64,000 nucleotides of DNA, taken from Tipula vernalis. Its lineage: Eukaryota; Arthropoda; Insecta; Diptera; Tipulidae. The stretch is taken from contig OY282559.1 of NCBI GenBank assembly GCA_958295665.1, forward strand, positions 128,625,605 through 128,689,604, read 5' to 3'. A program made the translations under genes and the position numbers. This document shows, one piece after another, positions 12,268 through 23,440 of this stretch; the first letter of the stretch is position 1, and each line of letters starts with the position of its first letter. Below the pieces are notes generated by a model that had not been told where the DNA came from, ran no database searches, and saw only the letters and a list, made by a program, of their open reading frames with translations.

Positions 12268-12544
12268 CAGGTGGAACTCCAATTCAGCCAAGTTTGAATT
12301 CAAGATTTGGTCATCTGAGTATAATGGCGACCCAACAAAAAGGAAAATATTGGCAGATATAGCCAAATTATTTGATCCACTGGGGTGGTTCGCACTGGTA
12401 ATTATCCAAGCAAAATTATTAATGCAGCATCTTTAGATAGCTAGCATCGGATGGGATGAAAAACCAAATGTAGAATTAGAACAACAGCGGATCCAATTTA
12501 AGGAAAGTCTAAAACATTGAAAAAATTACAATAGCTAGACAGAT
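12268..12544 (+). pseudogene. BEL/Pao pol fragment after the nested insertion
   Basis: Directly after the duplicated target the BEL/Pao reading resumes in the connection between reverse transcriptase and RNase H, with the diagnostic LFDPLGW motif at about 12370-12392. A TAG at about 12434 and later stops disable it. The stretch ends where the AT-rich insert begins. Confidence 0.8.
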
Positions 12545-13050
12545 TGAACATAAAAAAATGGAGGTGTGGCCAACACAAGACTTTCTTTTACGAACAGAGA
12601 ATTTTGAGAAATTTTAATTTTTTTTTATAATTTTTAAAATTTTTTTTTTAATTTTTAAATTTTTTTTCAATTTTTTTTTTAATTTTATTTGTTTTTAATT
12701 TTTGGAAACATTTTGTTTTTAGTAGTTTTTTGTAAACCTTACACTTTTTAAGATATTTGCAAAATAAATTTTCTGGACCAAGGGAGTGGCCACTTCCGGT
12801 TAGCCGATTTGGAGTAAAATTCACTGGGACCTCCCAATTTATCAAAAAAGCTTAAATCTGAAGTTTCAGTTCGATTGGTTAAACCATCTAGGCTGTAGAG
12901 AGGACACAGACAGACTGACAGACAGACACCATTTCGAAACCCACTTTTTCGGATTCAGGCGACCTCAAAACAGATAAATCACTAAAAATATCAAGGTCCA
13001 AAATTTTCATGATTACTATACTTTATTTTACTAGAGTAAAAGAAAGTAAA
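12545..13050. mobile_element. AT-rich inserted block inside the BEL/Pao element
   Basis: Long runs of T and A at 12595-12720 are followed by a CAGACAGACTGACAGACAGA stretch at about 12907-12927, a ttcGAAACCCACTTTTTCGG block and a closing part near GATTACTATACTTTATTTT. The BEL/Pao coding similarity stops before and resumes after it, so it looks inserted. Blocks of this style are widespread in insect genomes, probably as non-autonomous elements. I see no clear inverted ends or target duplication. Confidence 0.5.
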
Positions 13051-14440
13051 AGAAAGAAAAATGAACTCCTTGGTTTCAGCGATGCCTCAGAAGAGGTGTC
13101 TGCAGCAGTAGTATACTATAAAACCACAAATATCAAAGGTATACCAGCCGTCTATTTAGTGGCTGCAAAAACTAAGGTCTATACCAACTAAAAAATGAAA
13201 TTTTACTATCACGATTGGAACTATACCCTACTACTGGCAAAACTAATAAAAACAGTCCGAAATGCTATTCCTAAACCTAGGACAACTAGCCGTTTATGTG
13301 TGGGCTGATTCTTTGGTCACGCTGGCCTGTTTAAAGATAATCCCAACAGAAATATAAAACATTTGTAGCGAACAGGATAGCTGAAATTCAGTCGCTCATG
13401 CAACCTAGCCAATGATACCACGTAAAATTCAACAGAAACCCAGCAGACATACCTTCCCGACGGATAAGCTCTCTTCAATTAGGAAATACTCAACTTTGGT
13501 GAGAAGGACCAGATTGGTTAAAAAATACAAATTATCCGCTTATACCTGAACTAGTGTAAGAAGCTGAGGACAAAGAATTGAAAACAATTTGCTTAATCAC
13601 CAACACGAAACTTGTTCCAGAATTAATAGACTTCGAAAGATTTTCGTCAGCTCTTAGGATCAAAAGGACATTAGCGTATTGCTTTAGGTTTATCACAAAC
13701 TTTAAGCGAGTACATAAAAATTCTGAAGAACTATACCAAATTATCTAACAATAGATGAAATAGAGAGAGCTCACAAAATCATTAAATATATATACCATAC
13801 AAAAACAATAAAAAAAATAGTAACTTGCGATCATTGGCCTTCTAAGAATTGGTGGTAGACTGCACACATAAAGGCATCAATTGATCTTACTAAAGGGTCA
13901 CCCTTTTACGAAAATGATCACTAGGGAATCACAGGAGTTAAAACTAAAAGGAGGTATTCAAACAACACTGGCACAACTAAGAACTAAATATTGTATCCTG
14001 AAGGGAAATAACCCAGTGCGCACAAGCATCAACAGCTGAGTAAAATGCTTTAGATTCAGAAGAGTAACATCAGAACAATTAATAGGTATACTACCTAAAG
14101 AAGGAGCCAATCCCTATCCGCCATTTTCAAACTAAGGCATCGACTATGCAGGTCCATTTTCATTTCGAGTATTTAAACGTTTCGCGGTAACGAAGGAACC
14201 CCTTTACACATTTACAAGGACAACAGTTTACCAACTTTGTTGGAGCTCGAAATAAATTAAACAAGGAATTTTAACTAGTTATAAAGCAAGCCAATTACAG
14301 TTTAGATAAACAAAGAGCCAATAATGGAGTGAAATGGCATTTCATCCAGCCCACCAGTCCCCACTTCGATGTATTATGGGAAGCTGGTACCAAATTAGCA
14401 AAGCAACACCTACAATTGACCAACAACCACTTTACTTGCC
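13051..14440 (+). pseudogene. BEL/Pao RNase H and integrase remnants
   Basis: The first part reads as the BEL RNase H start (GFSDASEEVSAAVVYY, from about 13064) and continues with a region matching the NPADIPSR and EGPDWL motifs (about 13437-13520). Integrase signs follow: a degraded zinc-binding part (about 13850-14050), DYAGPFSF near 14142-14165, and the block ending LWEAGTKLAKQHL near 14370-14410. Many stops interrupt it. Confidence 0.75.
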
Positions 14441-14460
14441 AAATAAAACAGATATCTTTT

Positions 14461-14573
14461 GAGTAGTTTAAGCGTTATCATATCTTCTCAGGTTAGACCA
14501 CCTCGACCCACGGTAAGTTCTCTAGCTTTCAATAAGGATAATAATTCGTCCCAATACGAACTTGGACAAAACA
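14461..14573 (+). repeat. Right terminal repeat fragment of the BEL/Pao element
   Basis: GAGTAGTTTAAGCGTTATCA at 14461 and AATAATTCGTCCCAATACGA at 14539 match the two blocks at 5287 and 5349. The position, just past the integrase, fits the 3' LTR. Confidence 0.55.
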
Positions 14574-17500
14574 AAGCAATTTGTACTCGGATCGCAGACC
14601 TATATTAACAAGTGTAATATACTGTAACACATAAAATAAATTCTTTGAAAATACCAGTCTTAGTTTACGTATTTTAATTTTCGGGCCTACAAGACGTAGT
14701 CCTACACTCCAATTTGATGACCTATTGAAGTAAAAAACAATTGCTAAACATAAAATAAATTGGTAAATTGCCTGGTTGATTGGAAAAACTTAAACTATGC
14801 TAAGTAGTAATAAACCAAATAGCAATCTTGGTTTGGAGTTTCCCGCTCCGTTTACATGTTGACAAAAAAAGATTTGTAATTGTTTATTTATTGATTATAA
14901 AAAGTTAAGAAAAGCAAGTTGCGAATATATTCTAAATTCTATGTACATACTTAATTATTTCTAAGACAATATATGTAGCTAGTAAATCAACAGGTTGGAA
15001 GTGTAATTCGCGATTTTCAATTTAATAATTTTGAGATAATTCAGCTGTAGGTACGTTGGAAAATTCGTTTTAGCAAATAATGAAATTAGGATAATTCCAA
15101 TAGAATCCGATAACATTAAATTTATGTCGTTTTCGATTAACCAAAAAAAAATCAATCTGTAAAGCAATCGATTGATTTTTCTGCTGTCAAGTTGTTCGAT
15201 TCGCCTAATAAAATCAATCCGTCGAGCAAAATTTTTGCTCGGCTACAAATCTCGATTTTTCGGCAGATTTACCCCTCTTTTACTATAATACCAACAACTA
15301 AGTAGTATTGTCATTTTCACTAAAACTGTCATTGTTTTGTTATTCCCAATTCAAATATTACATACAATAATATTTCTCAAGTCGTCATAAACAGCCACAC
15401 ATAAATAACCGGACAATTCGATTTACGGATTGATTTTTGAAAGAGATGTAAAAAGCGAATCGAAAACGACGTTAGATTAGTTACGAATTCAACCAATAAC
15501 TACTACTTACTAGGAAAATCAAATTTTTGTGTCTGTGAAATTTCCAAAGCTCAGAGGAATGGGACCCTTGATAGACTTTAATCTCGTATTATATTTACTT
15601 CTGTACGTGCCATTAAGGACCTAAATAATTCAACTGCTTACAATGGGCATGCGGGAATCAATAGGGCGAGACATTCGCAAAGTTTGTCTACAAACAAAAA
15701 AAATAGTCCCTCGTTCCAATATTTGACATTCAGCCAAAAATGTTTATCAAAGTCATACAATAAAGTTTTTAGACGCGGCCCATTATAATTGTAACGAATT
15801 TCCTCCCCATTGTGCAACTCCACATTGACACGACACTTTATTGATCCACTGTAAGTCTATGTATACACGAATATGTGTATGTATGTTTTTTGCAAAACGT
15901 GTTTCGATATGTTGACGATTTTACAACTCAACTCACTGCCATCAATAAACATGAATATTCGCTTTGCGTTTTCTACAAAACAAACATAACACAATACACA
16001 ACTAATGCAATGAGCAAAGTCCTTCATACCAAGGACGTATCAATATGTAAGGGTTTTAAAAATTTAAATCACTGAAATGGTGAGCCATCCCTGTGTAGTT
16101 CATACACAATTTATCGGATACACGCAAACACAATTATCGTCAGCATATGTTTATTGACAACTACACACATGAATTAAAAATGTATTTTAGATTAAATTAC
16201 TTACAAAATAAAATTCACTTGAATTAAACACGATACAACTGAAAACTTAAATACGTTGCGGAATAATTATTTGTGCCAGATTAAAAAGTAATTTTCTAGC
16301 GATTTTTGTATTTTTAATCAAGACGACACACCGATCACACACAAACACACACAAAGGACATCCGACATAGTGATAGTACCTTTTTAATAGAAAATTTCCA
16401 CACAAATCAACAATTTTTTACTAAAAAAAAATTCTATGCTAAATCGATATTGTCGACAATGGAGTGCGCTACTGCATCGATCCACCATTTCCAATGTGAA
16501 TCCGGTCGATTGAAAATGCAAATTTACTTATAAATAAATGACCGCAACGAATATTTTTGCAATGAACATAATTAGAAAATGGCCAAGTTTATTATAGAAT
16601 CATATAATATTCAAATCAATCGAGTTTATATCGAAAAAATCGATTTACAAATCAACAAAAAATTTTCACACGTGGGTTTTTTTTTCGTACATATTGGCTG
16701 GGAAGAACATACATCCGAGACAGATGTATCGTCGGTATTATTAGTTAGAAAGAGAAAAGAAAACTTACTTGCACAATTTTTTACACAAAAATTTCGTTTT
16801 TTTTTTTATTTCTGGATAGATTTTTTGAATAAAATTGTAATTTTTAATTTAATTTATTGACTTTTCACTAACAAAACAAATTAACACAAAATACTAAAAA
16901 TAATAGAAATTTACACACGGATGACGGAACAGAAAAAAAAACTTAAAAAAGCGAATCGCTTTGACGACTGGCGCATTAAACGATTTTTGCACACACAACA
17001 CAGCAAGATTTGACCTGTTTTGTATTTTATTGGGTTTGGGGGGCATAACGTACGTTGATCATCATTCATTTTCATCATGTTGATGATTTCTCCTTCGTTT
17101 ATTCGATACGGTTGCGCGCGATTACACAAATACTTGAGTGCTTGCATTCTGTAATTTTGACAGCGCACATTTGTTTACAAGATGGCTGGGTTCTAAAATA
17201 TGCTGAGTATAGTGATAGTATCACCGGTAAATTGCATGATGATGGTTAAATGGATTTTTTTTCAAACCGAAATTTTTGAATTAAAATATGTACATAAATC
17301 AAATATTAATCTTTAATACATTCACTAAACATATTGTGCCGCCTTTGCGGCGATTTTGTTTAAGGAGAAGTAACGATAAAGCATATAAAAGAAAGGGCGA
17401 CCAGTTCCCCGCAATAAATCTGAATCATTAAGCTTTTTGCATCACTTAATTCTTTCGGACATCGGCACACCTCAAAAGGTCAAAGGGAAATGTTGAAGAT

Positions 17501-18172
17501 TTTTTTAGTGATAAAATTGGATTATTTTAATTAGATTGTGATCCACTCACCGTTCAGTAATAACGGAAACTTCAAATTATTCATTCCCTTTCCATTATTA
17601 AAGCAAAATCACAGATTGTTACGATAATTTAATACGAGGAAAATGACCATTTATAGGCAAGGCCAAAACATTGGCCATAAATCATTGATATAATGTACAG
17701 TTAATAAATGTGTTATCATCATATGACGTTAATGTTATCTCGCATTTGACTGCATACATGTGTCTATTTTTAATTCCACTACTTCAACCTGTTTTGACTT
17801 TGACACCACGTGATAAAAACTCTATTTTATAGATGTCACACTAGATACTATATTAAAACGTGATTCATGAATTTGTAATCTCGAGTGATTTTGGAGGTGT
17901 GTATTCTTAGGTGTGTATGTTTGTTAAACTTTGAATGGGTGTGTTTCTGTGTGTGCGTGTGTTTGTTACGGTTTAATGATCTATAAAGTTGACGCATTAA
18001 ATTATTGTAATGTGGTCTCCTGATTATATATTTTTAAATGATACTATAACTATACTTTTAAATGATAGTATCGCCATCCATTTTCCTTGCCTCATAAAAA
18101 GGAGAATTCCCTTTGCGTTATTCTCGCTCATATTAGGTACTAAATCGTACTAAATTATAAAAAAAGTGTAAA
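14574..18172. other. Intergenic region upstream of TAF6
   Basis: About 3.6 kb without a convincing gene. It contains an imperfect hairpin at about 15142-15180 with AATCAATC/GATTGATT arms, T-rich and CA-rich runs (for example acacacaaacacacac near 16335), and a palindrome GTGATAGTATCAC near 17208. A related inverted pair, GATACTAT and ATAGTATC, lies at about 18040-18073, roughly 100 bp before the TAF6 start. The last 200 bp should hold the TAF6 promoter; I see no strong TATA box near the start codon. Confidence 0.4.
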
Positions 18173-20327
18173 ATGGAACTCACAACTGAAATCGACTATA
18201 TTTTGAAGTGTCAAAATTTTACTGTTCCACTCAGTATACAAAATGGTGTTATTTATAAACATCCCGCTACTGTCAAAAAGTTGAACGTACCTGTGAAGAA
18301 GTGCAACAAGCGCTCGGATTTTATTTCATTTGTTGCAAATAAATTGGGGCCCAACCAAAATATGGGTGATCCTGAAATGTTATACGGTACAACATTATCT
18401 GTGGAATCGATGAAAGTGATTGCTGAAAGTATTGGTGTTGGTTCACTACCTGATGAAGCGGCCAAAGAATTAGCCGATGATGTGTCCGGAAAGTTGAAGC
18501 GTATTGTACAGGATGCAGCAAAATTTATGCATCATGCGAAACGAACAAAGCTAACAATTGGTGATATAGATCATTCGTTAAAGGCGCGAAATATTGAGCC
18601 ACAATATGGATTTGTGTCCAACGATTATATTCCGTTCCGGTTTGCTAGTGGTGGAGGTCGAGAGCTTCATTTTATCGACGAGAAGGAACTAGATTTGGCC
18701 GATATAATACAAAGTATTCCACCAAAAATTCCGCTTGATGTGTCAATACGAGCGCATTGGTTATGTGTTGATGGCGTACAGCCTACAATTCCTGAAAATC
18801 CGCCACCTCTATCGAAGGAGCTGCAACAGGAGGACTCTGTAAATCCGATCATTAAACTGGATAAGACAAATACAAAGGATACGGCTGGTAAGCCGACGAC
18901 CGGCAAAACGCATAAACTTAAAAATGTCGAGACGGTGCACGTGAAACAATTGGCCACTCATGAGCTATCCGTTGAACAGCAGTTATACTACAAAGAAATC
19001 ACAGAAGCCTGTGTTGGTTCGGACGAGGCGAGAAGGGCCGAGGCGTTACAATCATTGGCCTGTGATCCTGGACTACATGAAATGTTGCCACGTATGTGCA
19101 CTTTCATAGCGGAAGGGGTCAAAGTCAACGTCGTGCAAAACAATCTTGCGTTGCTAATTTATCTTATGCGAATGGTTCGAGCTCTACTGGATAATTCCGC
19201 ACTATTCTTAGAAAAATATGTAAGTAACAAACATTTTGGAAACGGCAAGAACGGACAAAGTACACATTTTTACTTAATTTCTAGCTACACGAACTAATTC
19301 CGTCTGTTTCAACATGTATTGTGTCGCGTCAACTATGTATGCGGCCAGAATTAGATAATCATTGGGCGCTACGCGATTTCGCTGCCCGCCTTATGGCACA
19401 AATTTGCAAGAATTTTAATACGTCCACGAATAATTTACAAACTCGGGTCACCCGACTGTTCAGTTCGGCGCTACAGAACGATAAAACACACCTTTCGTCG
19501 CTGTACGGTGCCATAATGGGTCTCTCTGAATTAGGGGTTGAAGTTGTTAAAGTGTTCATCGTTCCCAGGCTGAAATTGATTTCAGACCGAATTGAAGTAC
19601 ACCTGCAAGGAAATAGCATGAGTAATACGGATAAAATCGCAGCCGGTCATATACGATCTATTCTTCAGAAGTGTTGTGCGCCTATTATTAAGACTCTTAG
19701 AAATCCACCTGATTTTGTGGAGGACTATAAGTAAGTATTGGGTCATAGTTATACTAAATTCAAATATTAATTGACAACTTACCTTCCAGGAAAGATTATG
19801 GCTTCTTAGGCCCAACAATTTACCAAGCCGTTGTAAAAGCACGTGCCTCACCATCAACTCCATCGGCACAAACTCCACCAGTAACTTCGGGCGTGACAAC
19901 CCTGCCGACGCCAAATATTGTATCACGTCCCCAAACGCCGCAAATTACGATGCAACAAACCCAATTAACGCAGCCTCAGATCGTGACACAACCAATTCAA
20001 CAACAACAACAGCAGCAAATACAACAAAATCGTATCGTCACTCCAACTAATACTAATAACACAATCAATTTGGGTGGAGGTACAAATGTGCTGCAACGCC
20101 AAACTTCCCAAAATTTTAACGTTGCCGGCACTAACACCGCATCCAAATATGTAATAGTCACTCAGCGTCCTTCGACGCCTGTTGGCCTTCAAGGCAGTTC
20201 TGTTGTCAAATATCAATCGACAACAAATCAGGTATCGGTTGTCGCAAAACCATCGTACACAACGCAAAATAGTAACCAATCTGGAATTTCACCGCCCGAA
20301 TTGGATGACCTTTCCCATTTGGAATGA
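18173..20327 (+). CDS. Taf6: TAF6, transcription initiation factor TFIID subunit 6 (SAGA-shared)
   Basis: TAF6 pairs with TAF9 through its histone fold inside TFIID and SAGA and helps load RNA polymerase II at promoters in the nucleus. Exons are 18173-19219, 19285-19730 and 19790-20327, with GTAAGT donors and AG acceptors; introns are 65 and 59 bp. The joined frame is 676 codons plus TGA. The histone fold covers about residues 69-135, the conserved TAF6 linker 150-250, the HEAT-like TAF6C domain about 255-490, and a Gln/Thr-rich tail 505-676 including an 8-residue Gln/Ile-rich run. Residues 1-63, before MGDPEMLYG, do not resemble known TAF6 proteins; the ATG at 18362 is an alternative start close to the usual beginning of the family. 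No canonical AATAAA is seen in the 300 bp downstream. The identity is certain; the true start is not. Confidence 0.97.
19220..19284 (+). other. TAF6 intron 1
   Basis: Donor GTAAGT at 19220 and acceptor TTTCTAG ending at 19284. Splicing keeps phase 0 and restores the EKYLHELIP stretch typical of TAF6. Confidence 0.9.
19731..19789 (+). other. TAF6 intron 2
   Basis: Donor GTAAGT at 19731 and acceptor TTCCAG ending at 19789. The split Lys codon is AA|G and the joined frame reads YKKDYGFLGP, as expected for TAF6. Confidence 0.9.
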
Positions 20328-21599
20328 CTTTTAATAATGAGCCATAAGCGTCTGTTTATCTGAAGTTTATGTATTGTATTCGTTTAATTTTAATTTGAAA
20401 ATATAGAGTTTAATTTTGAAAAGCGTAAAACAAGAACAACGCATTTTGAATTTAGGTTTCTCAAATTTTAAACGAATCAAATTTTTATCCGTTAGAGAAT
20501 CAGCTATAACAGAACACAGGCTGCAATAATTTCTTCAGTCACATCATTTCAATACAAACCAAATACATAAATATTTTAAACTTCTGTTATCTAGGTGCAA
20601 CTGTAACTACATGTTTTTTTAGTTTAGATATATTTTCGACTGATGACGCTCGGATCGCAACGAAGATGATTAATTGAAATTGTCGAATGTCCAATGCTGT
20701 TGGTTGGTTTCTTCACTGTTTTTTTTTTAAAGGTGGTGGTAATCTAGCTTGATGATGTTGTTAGCATTCATTCAATATTATTTGACGTTGTCCCGCCGGT
20801 TTTCATGATCCCCAAAAGTTCAGCTGCAATGTTTCTATGGTTCTGTGTGATTTACCTAATTTTTCATTCTATTCTGCAGATTACAGGCAGTAGCTGCTTC
20901 TTCAGCTGTAACAAGAGATTACCTAAGCAATTAGAGTTAATTGTAAAAGGTAGTGCAAGAGTCTCAGAACCGTTAGAAGAACTAATACAAGTAAAATCTT
21001 GGCCAATCAAAACTTAATATTTTCTTGTTTCTTCCCCGATTCTGTCGCCGTAGCTCTAGGCTCTGTGCGGTGAAACGGTGTTGTGCAACGGTGTGCAACG
21101 AGTAGCACCGCAAAACTGAGTGATTGGGTTAAACAGTAACAGTGCAGTTGACAACATATACATCGCAGATAAGTGTGATGGCAAATAAAGTACCACATTC
21201 ATTTTCAGAGAGTGAACTAAATTCAGCAACGTATAATCGGACCGCATATTCGAATGTTAACGATCCCTTCGTAATTATACGACTAAAGGACCACCAGTAT
21301 TTTCTAAAGACTTACGCGAATAAACTCAAGACAGCAAGTAAGACTGGCATAAGGGGTTAAGGCGGCAACTGTACCGCATGGCCTGTTTGAATTTAGGTGT
21401 AGATTCCATTCGAGCTAAGGAATGCGACCCGAACCAAACAAAGATAAATAAATGAAGTACTTCAAGTTGTCGCTGAAGAAGCACAATCAGATTGTATCAT
21501 TTAATTACGATCACTACATAACAGAGACGGTAATTGAAGAAAACTACAGCAAAGAACACATTCAAGAAATCGAAAGAACCACGAAGCTATGAACAAGCG
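20328..21599. other. TAF6 3' flank and unassigned sequence
   Basis: The first few hundred bases are probably the TAF6 3' UTR. Open frames at 20805-21017 and 21142-21360 have no recognisable similarity and look like chance or decayed transposon sequence. Confidence 0.35.
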
Positions 21600-21720
21600 C
21601 TCTAAAAATGTTGTTAAAACTTGCCTGAATTGCCAGCGAACTAAAATTCAACGACACGCCATATACACCGAACGTAATCAACGCGAGATAGCTCAGAAGC
21701 ATTAGTGCTAAACTTCGTAT
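21600..21720 (+). pseudogene. Gypsy integrase zinc-region fragment
   Basis: Around 21628-21665 the + strand reads CLNCQRTKIQRH, the end of the HHCC zinc-binding part of Gypsy integrases; the family A copy on the - strand has a similar QRAKVQRH near 51350. The neighbouring sequence shows frameshifted stretches without a clear domain. This is a small fossil. Confidence 0.5.
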
Positions 21721-22715
21721 TTAGTCAATAGTTCTCCAAAGAAATGCGACGTGAATTGTTTCCCATTGCTTTAAGTGATTACCTCTGGTACTGAACATAG
21801 CAAAAAGGACATCATTTGCCAAGTCCTATCGTAATGGTTTGTGATCAAAAATTTAGAAAAATGAATCACGACAATGACGATACATGTATTCGCTTTTTTT
21901 GATCATTTTTATCATCTTGAATTTTGAAATTAAGCTCACAATCACTCGGTTGTTTCACTCTGTTAATATGAGCGATATATTCATCAGTGAACGCAGTTAA
22001 ATTTAAATCGATGGAGAGAGGATGTAGTAGCCACACGGTTTATTCCTGAATTCAAAGCGGAGTTGGGAGCAAGGCCAGGGCCATTTTGGAGAATCGCAAA
22101 CAACAGGGCCTCAACATGATTTGAAAGTTTCTCACAGAAAATATGCGACAAGGTATCGAGAACAACATTAACCGAACCTTTACGATAACTTGAGCCGTGA
22201 GCGGCGCGGCCAACGAAGAGAAGTCCTTAATGAAATGTCTGTACCATTCGCGTACATCCCCAGGAAGCGTCGGTTTGGTTGGTAGTGGATGGAGTCGGAA
22301 GTTCGCATTTCTCCACAATATAACCGAAGTAATTGGCCTCCCTCAGAACGAATGGGCTCTTGTCTACGTTGATGGTCAATCCCGCATTTTTCAACCATTT
22401 TTCATGCGAAGTGTTCCTCTAGAATGGCAGATGTGGCTTAGAGATCGTCGAGATAGACAGAGACCTTATCGTGCAGCTGGTAAGGGAATACCCAGTGCAT
22501 AAGGCGACAAAGAGTCTGTGGCACGTTACATAAGCCGAATGGCGTAACAGTGAACTGATACAAGAGCCGTCCATATCGAGTCATAATTGGCAAAAGGCAT
22601 CTTTTAAATCAATCGCCGATATACCTTGGGCATGATCCAAACGACCCAACAATCCGTTGATAAGAAGCGTTGATAAGAGTTGGCTTTGACTTTCGAGTCA
22701 GGCGGACGATTTCTT

Positions 22716-23440
22716 TTTTTAATATTCTACACAAAATTATAAACTTGTATTTTTCTAAAACTTAAATTAAAATTCAAAACATTACACTAGACTCCCTCAA
22801 GTCCAGGGACCTTTCAAACCTTTAGGCAAATTATAAAAAAATGGTAGAAGCACATATATAGCACATAACGAAGATTATAAAGATATGGATGGAATTACCT
22901 ATACCTAGATATTATGCGAAGAAGTCACGTTACTGTGTGCATTTTGCTGCTTGCCTTGTATTACGTAGAATTTTGTAAATATGCTGTTTACATATTTTTG
23001 TATAAATGAAAAAAATGCAACAACAACAATGAACAAACCGCATCAAATCTTCGCGATCGAGCCGTAAGGAACGTTGCAAAACTCGCGAAACGATTTGTTG
23101 CCGTACATCGATGTTATGACTTTTGAAAAAGCCCGAAATAAATCCTCTTGATCGCTTCGATTGGAACAATTCAAACATCTGGTAATAGAATATGTATATA
23201 ACATCGAATTTATAAAAACAAAAAAACATTTCGAAGCAGCAGTACCTTGCCGTATTACAGGATAGATTTGAAAGGCTGGACTGGGAAATTTTGTTAGTAA
23301 ATCTATAATTGTATTAATCCACACCTCATCTTGCACAATCTATTATGAATGAGCCTCTAGCTCAAAATAGATTGTGTAAGTATGGGGTTGGTGTTTTATT
23401 AAAAATTTTTGTAAAGAAGAAATAAATAAATAAAGATTTT
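22716..23440. other. Foreign block inside element E, origin unknown
   Basis: This stretch splits the reverse transcriptase of element E. On the - strand an open frame of 97 codons covers 23043-23336, and a second frame of 99 codons covers 22930-23229. A GT...AG pair (about 23249 to 23182 on the - strand) lies between them, so it could be captured or processed host sequence, but I do not recognise the peptide. A strong hairpin borders it at 23334-23376. Confidence 0.35.
23334..23376. repeat. Hairpin with 11-bp perfect outer stem
   Basis: CACAATCTATT at 23334-23344 pairs exactly with AATAGATTGTG at 23366-23376, and an inner GAGC/GCTC pair closes around a short loop. It lies at the edge of the unknown block. 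Confidence 0.7.

Larger units (their letters stand above)
5287..14573 (+). mobile_element. Decayed BEL/Pao LTR retrotransposon split by a nested Gypsy-type element
   Basis: Pieces of a BEL/Pao pol appear in the expected order on the + strand: a protease block with the ILLGADYY signature (about 6160-6480), reverse transcriptase with the YLPHHAV motif (6660-6710) and the LRDFYVNDI catalytic-box region (about 7060-7100), the LFDPLGW connection (12364-12400), the GFSDASEE RNase H start (about 13065-13090), and an integrase with DYAGPF (about 14140) and an SPHFDVLWEA-like block (about 14350-14390). Many stops and frameshifts make it a fossil. It is interrupted at 7247-12267 by a complete Gypsy-type element and at about 12545-13050 by an AT-rich block. 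Gag is not recognisable. Both ends carry matching terminal blocks listed separately. Confidence 0.85.

Noticed and set aside
16579..16860. 93-codon + frame before TAF6
   Set aside because: Rich in Phe, Ile and Lys from AT-rich DNA and with a T-run; no domain recognised.
20805..21360. Two short + frames after TAF6
   Set aside because: No similarity recognised; they sit near transposon remnants.
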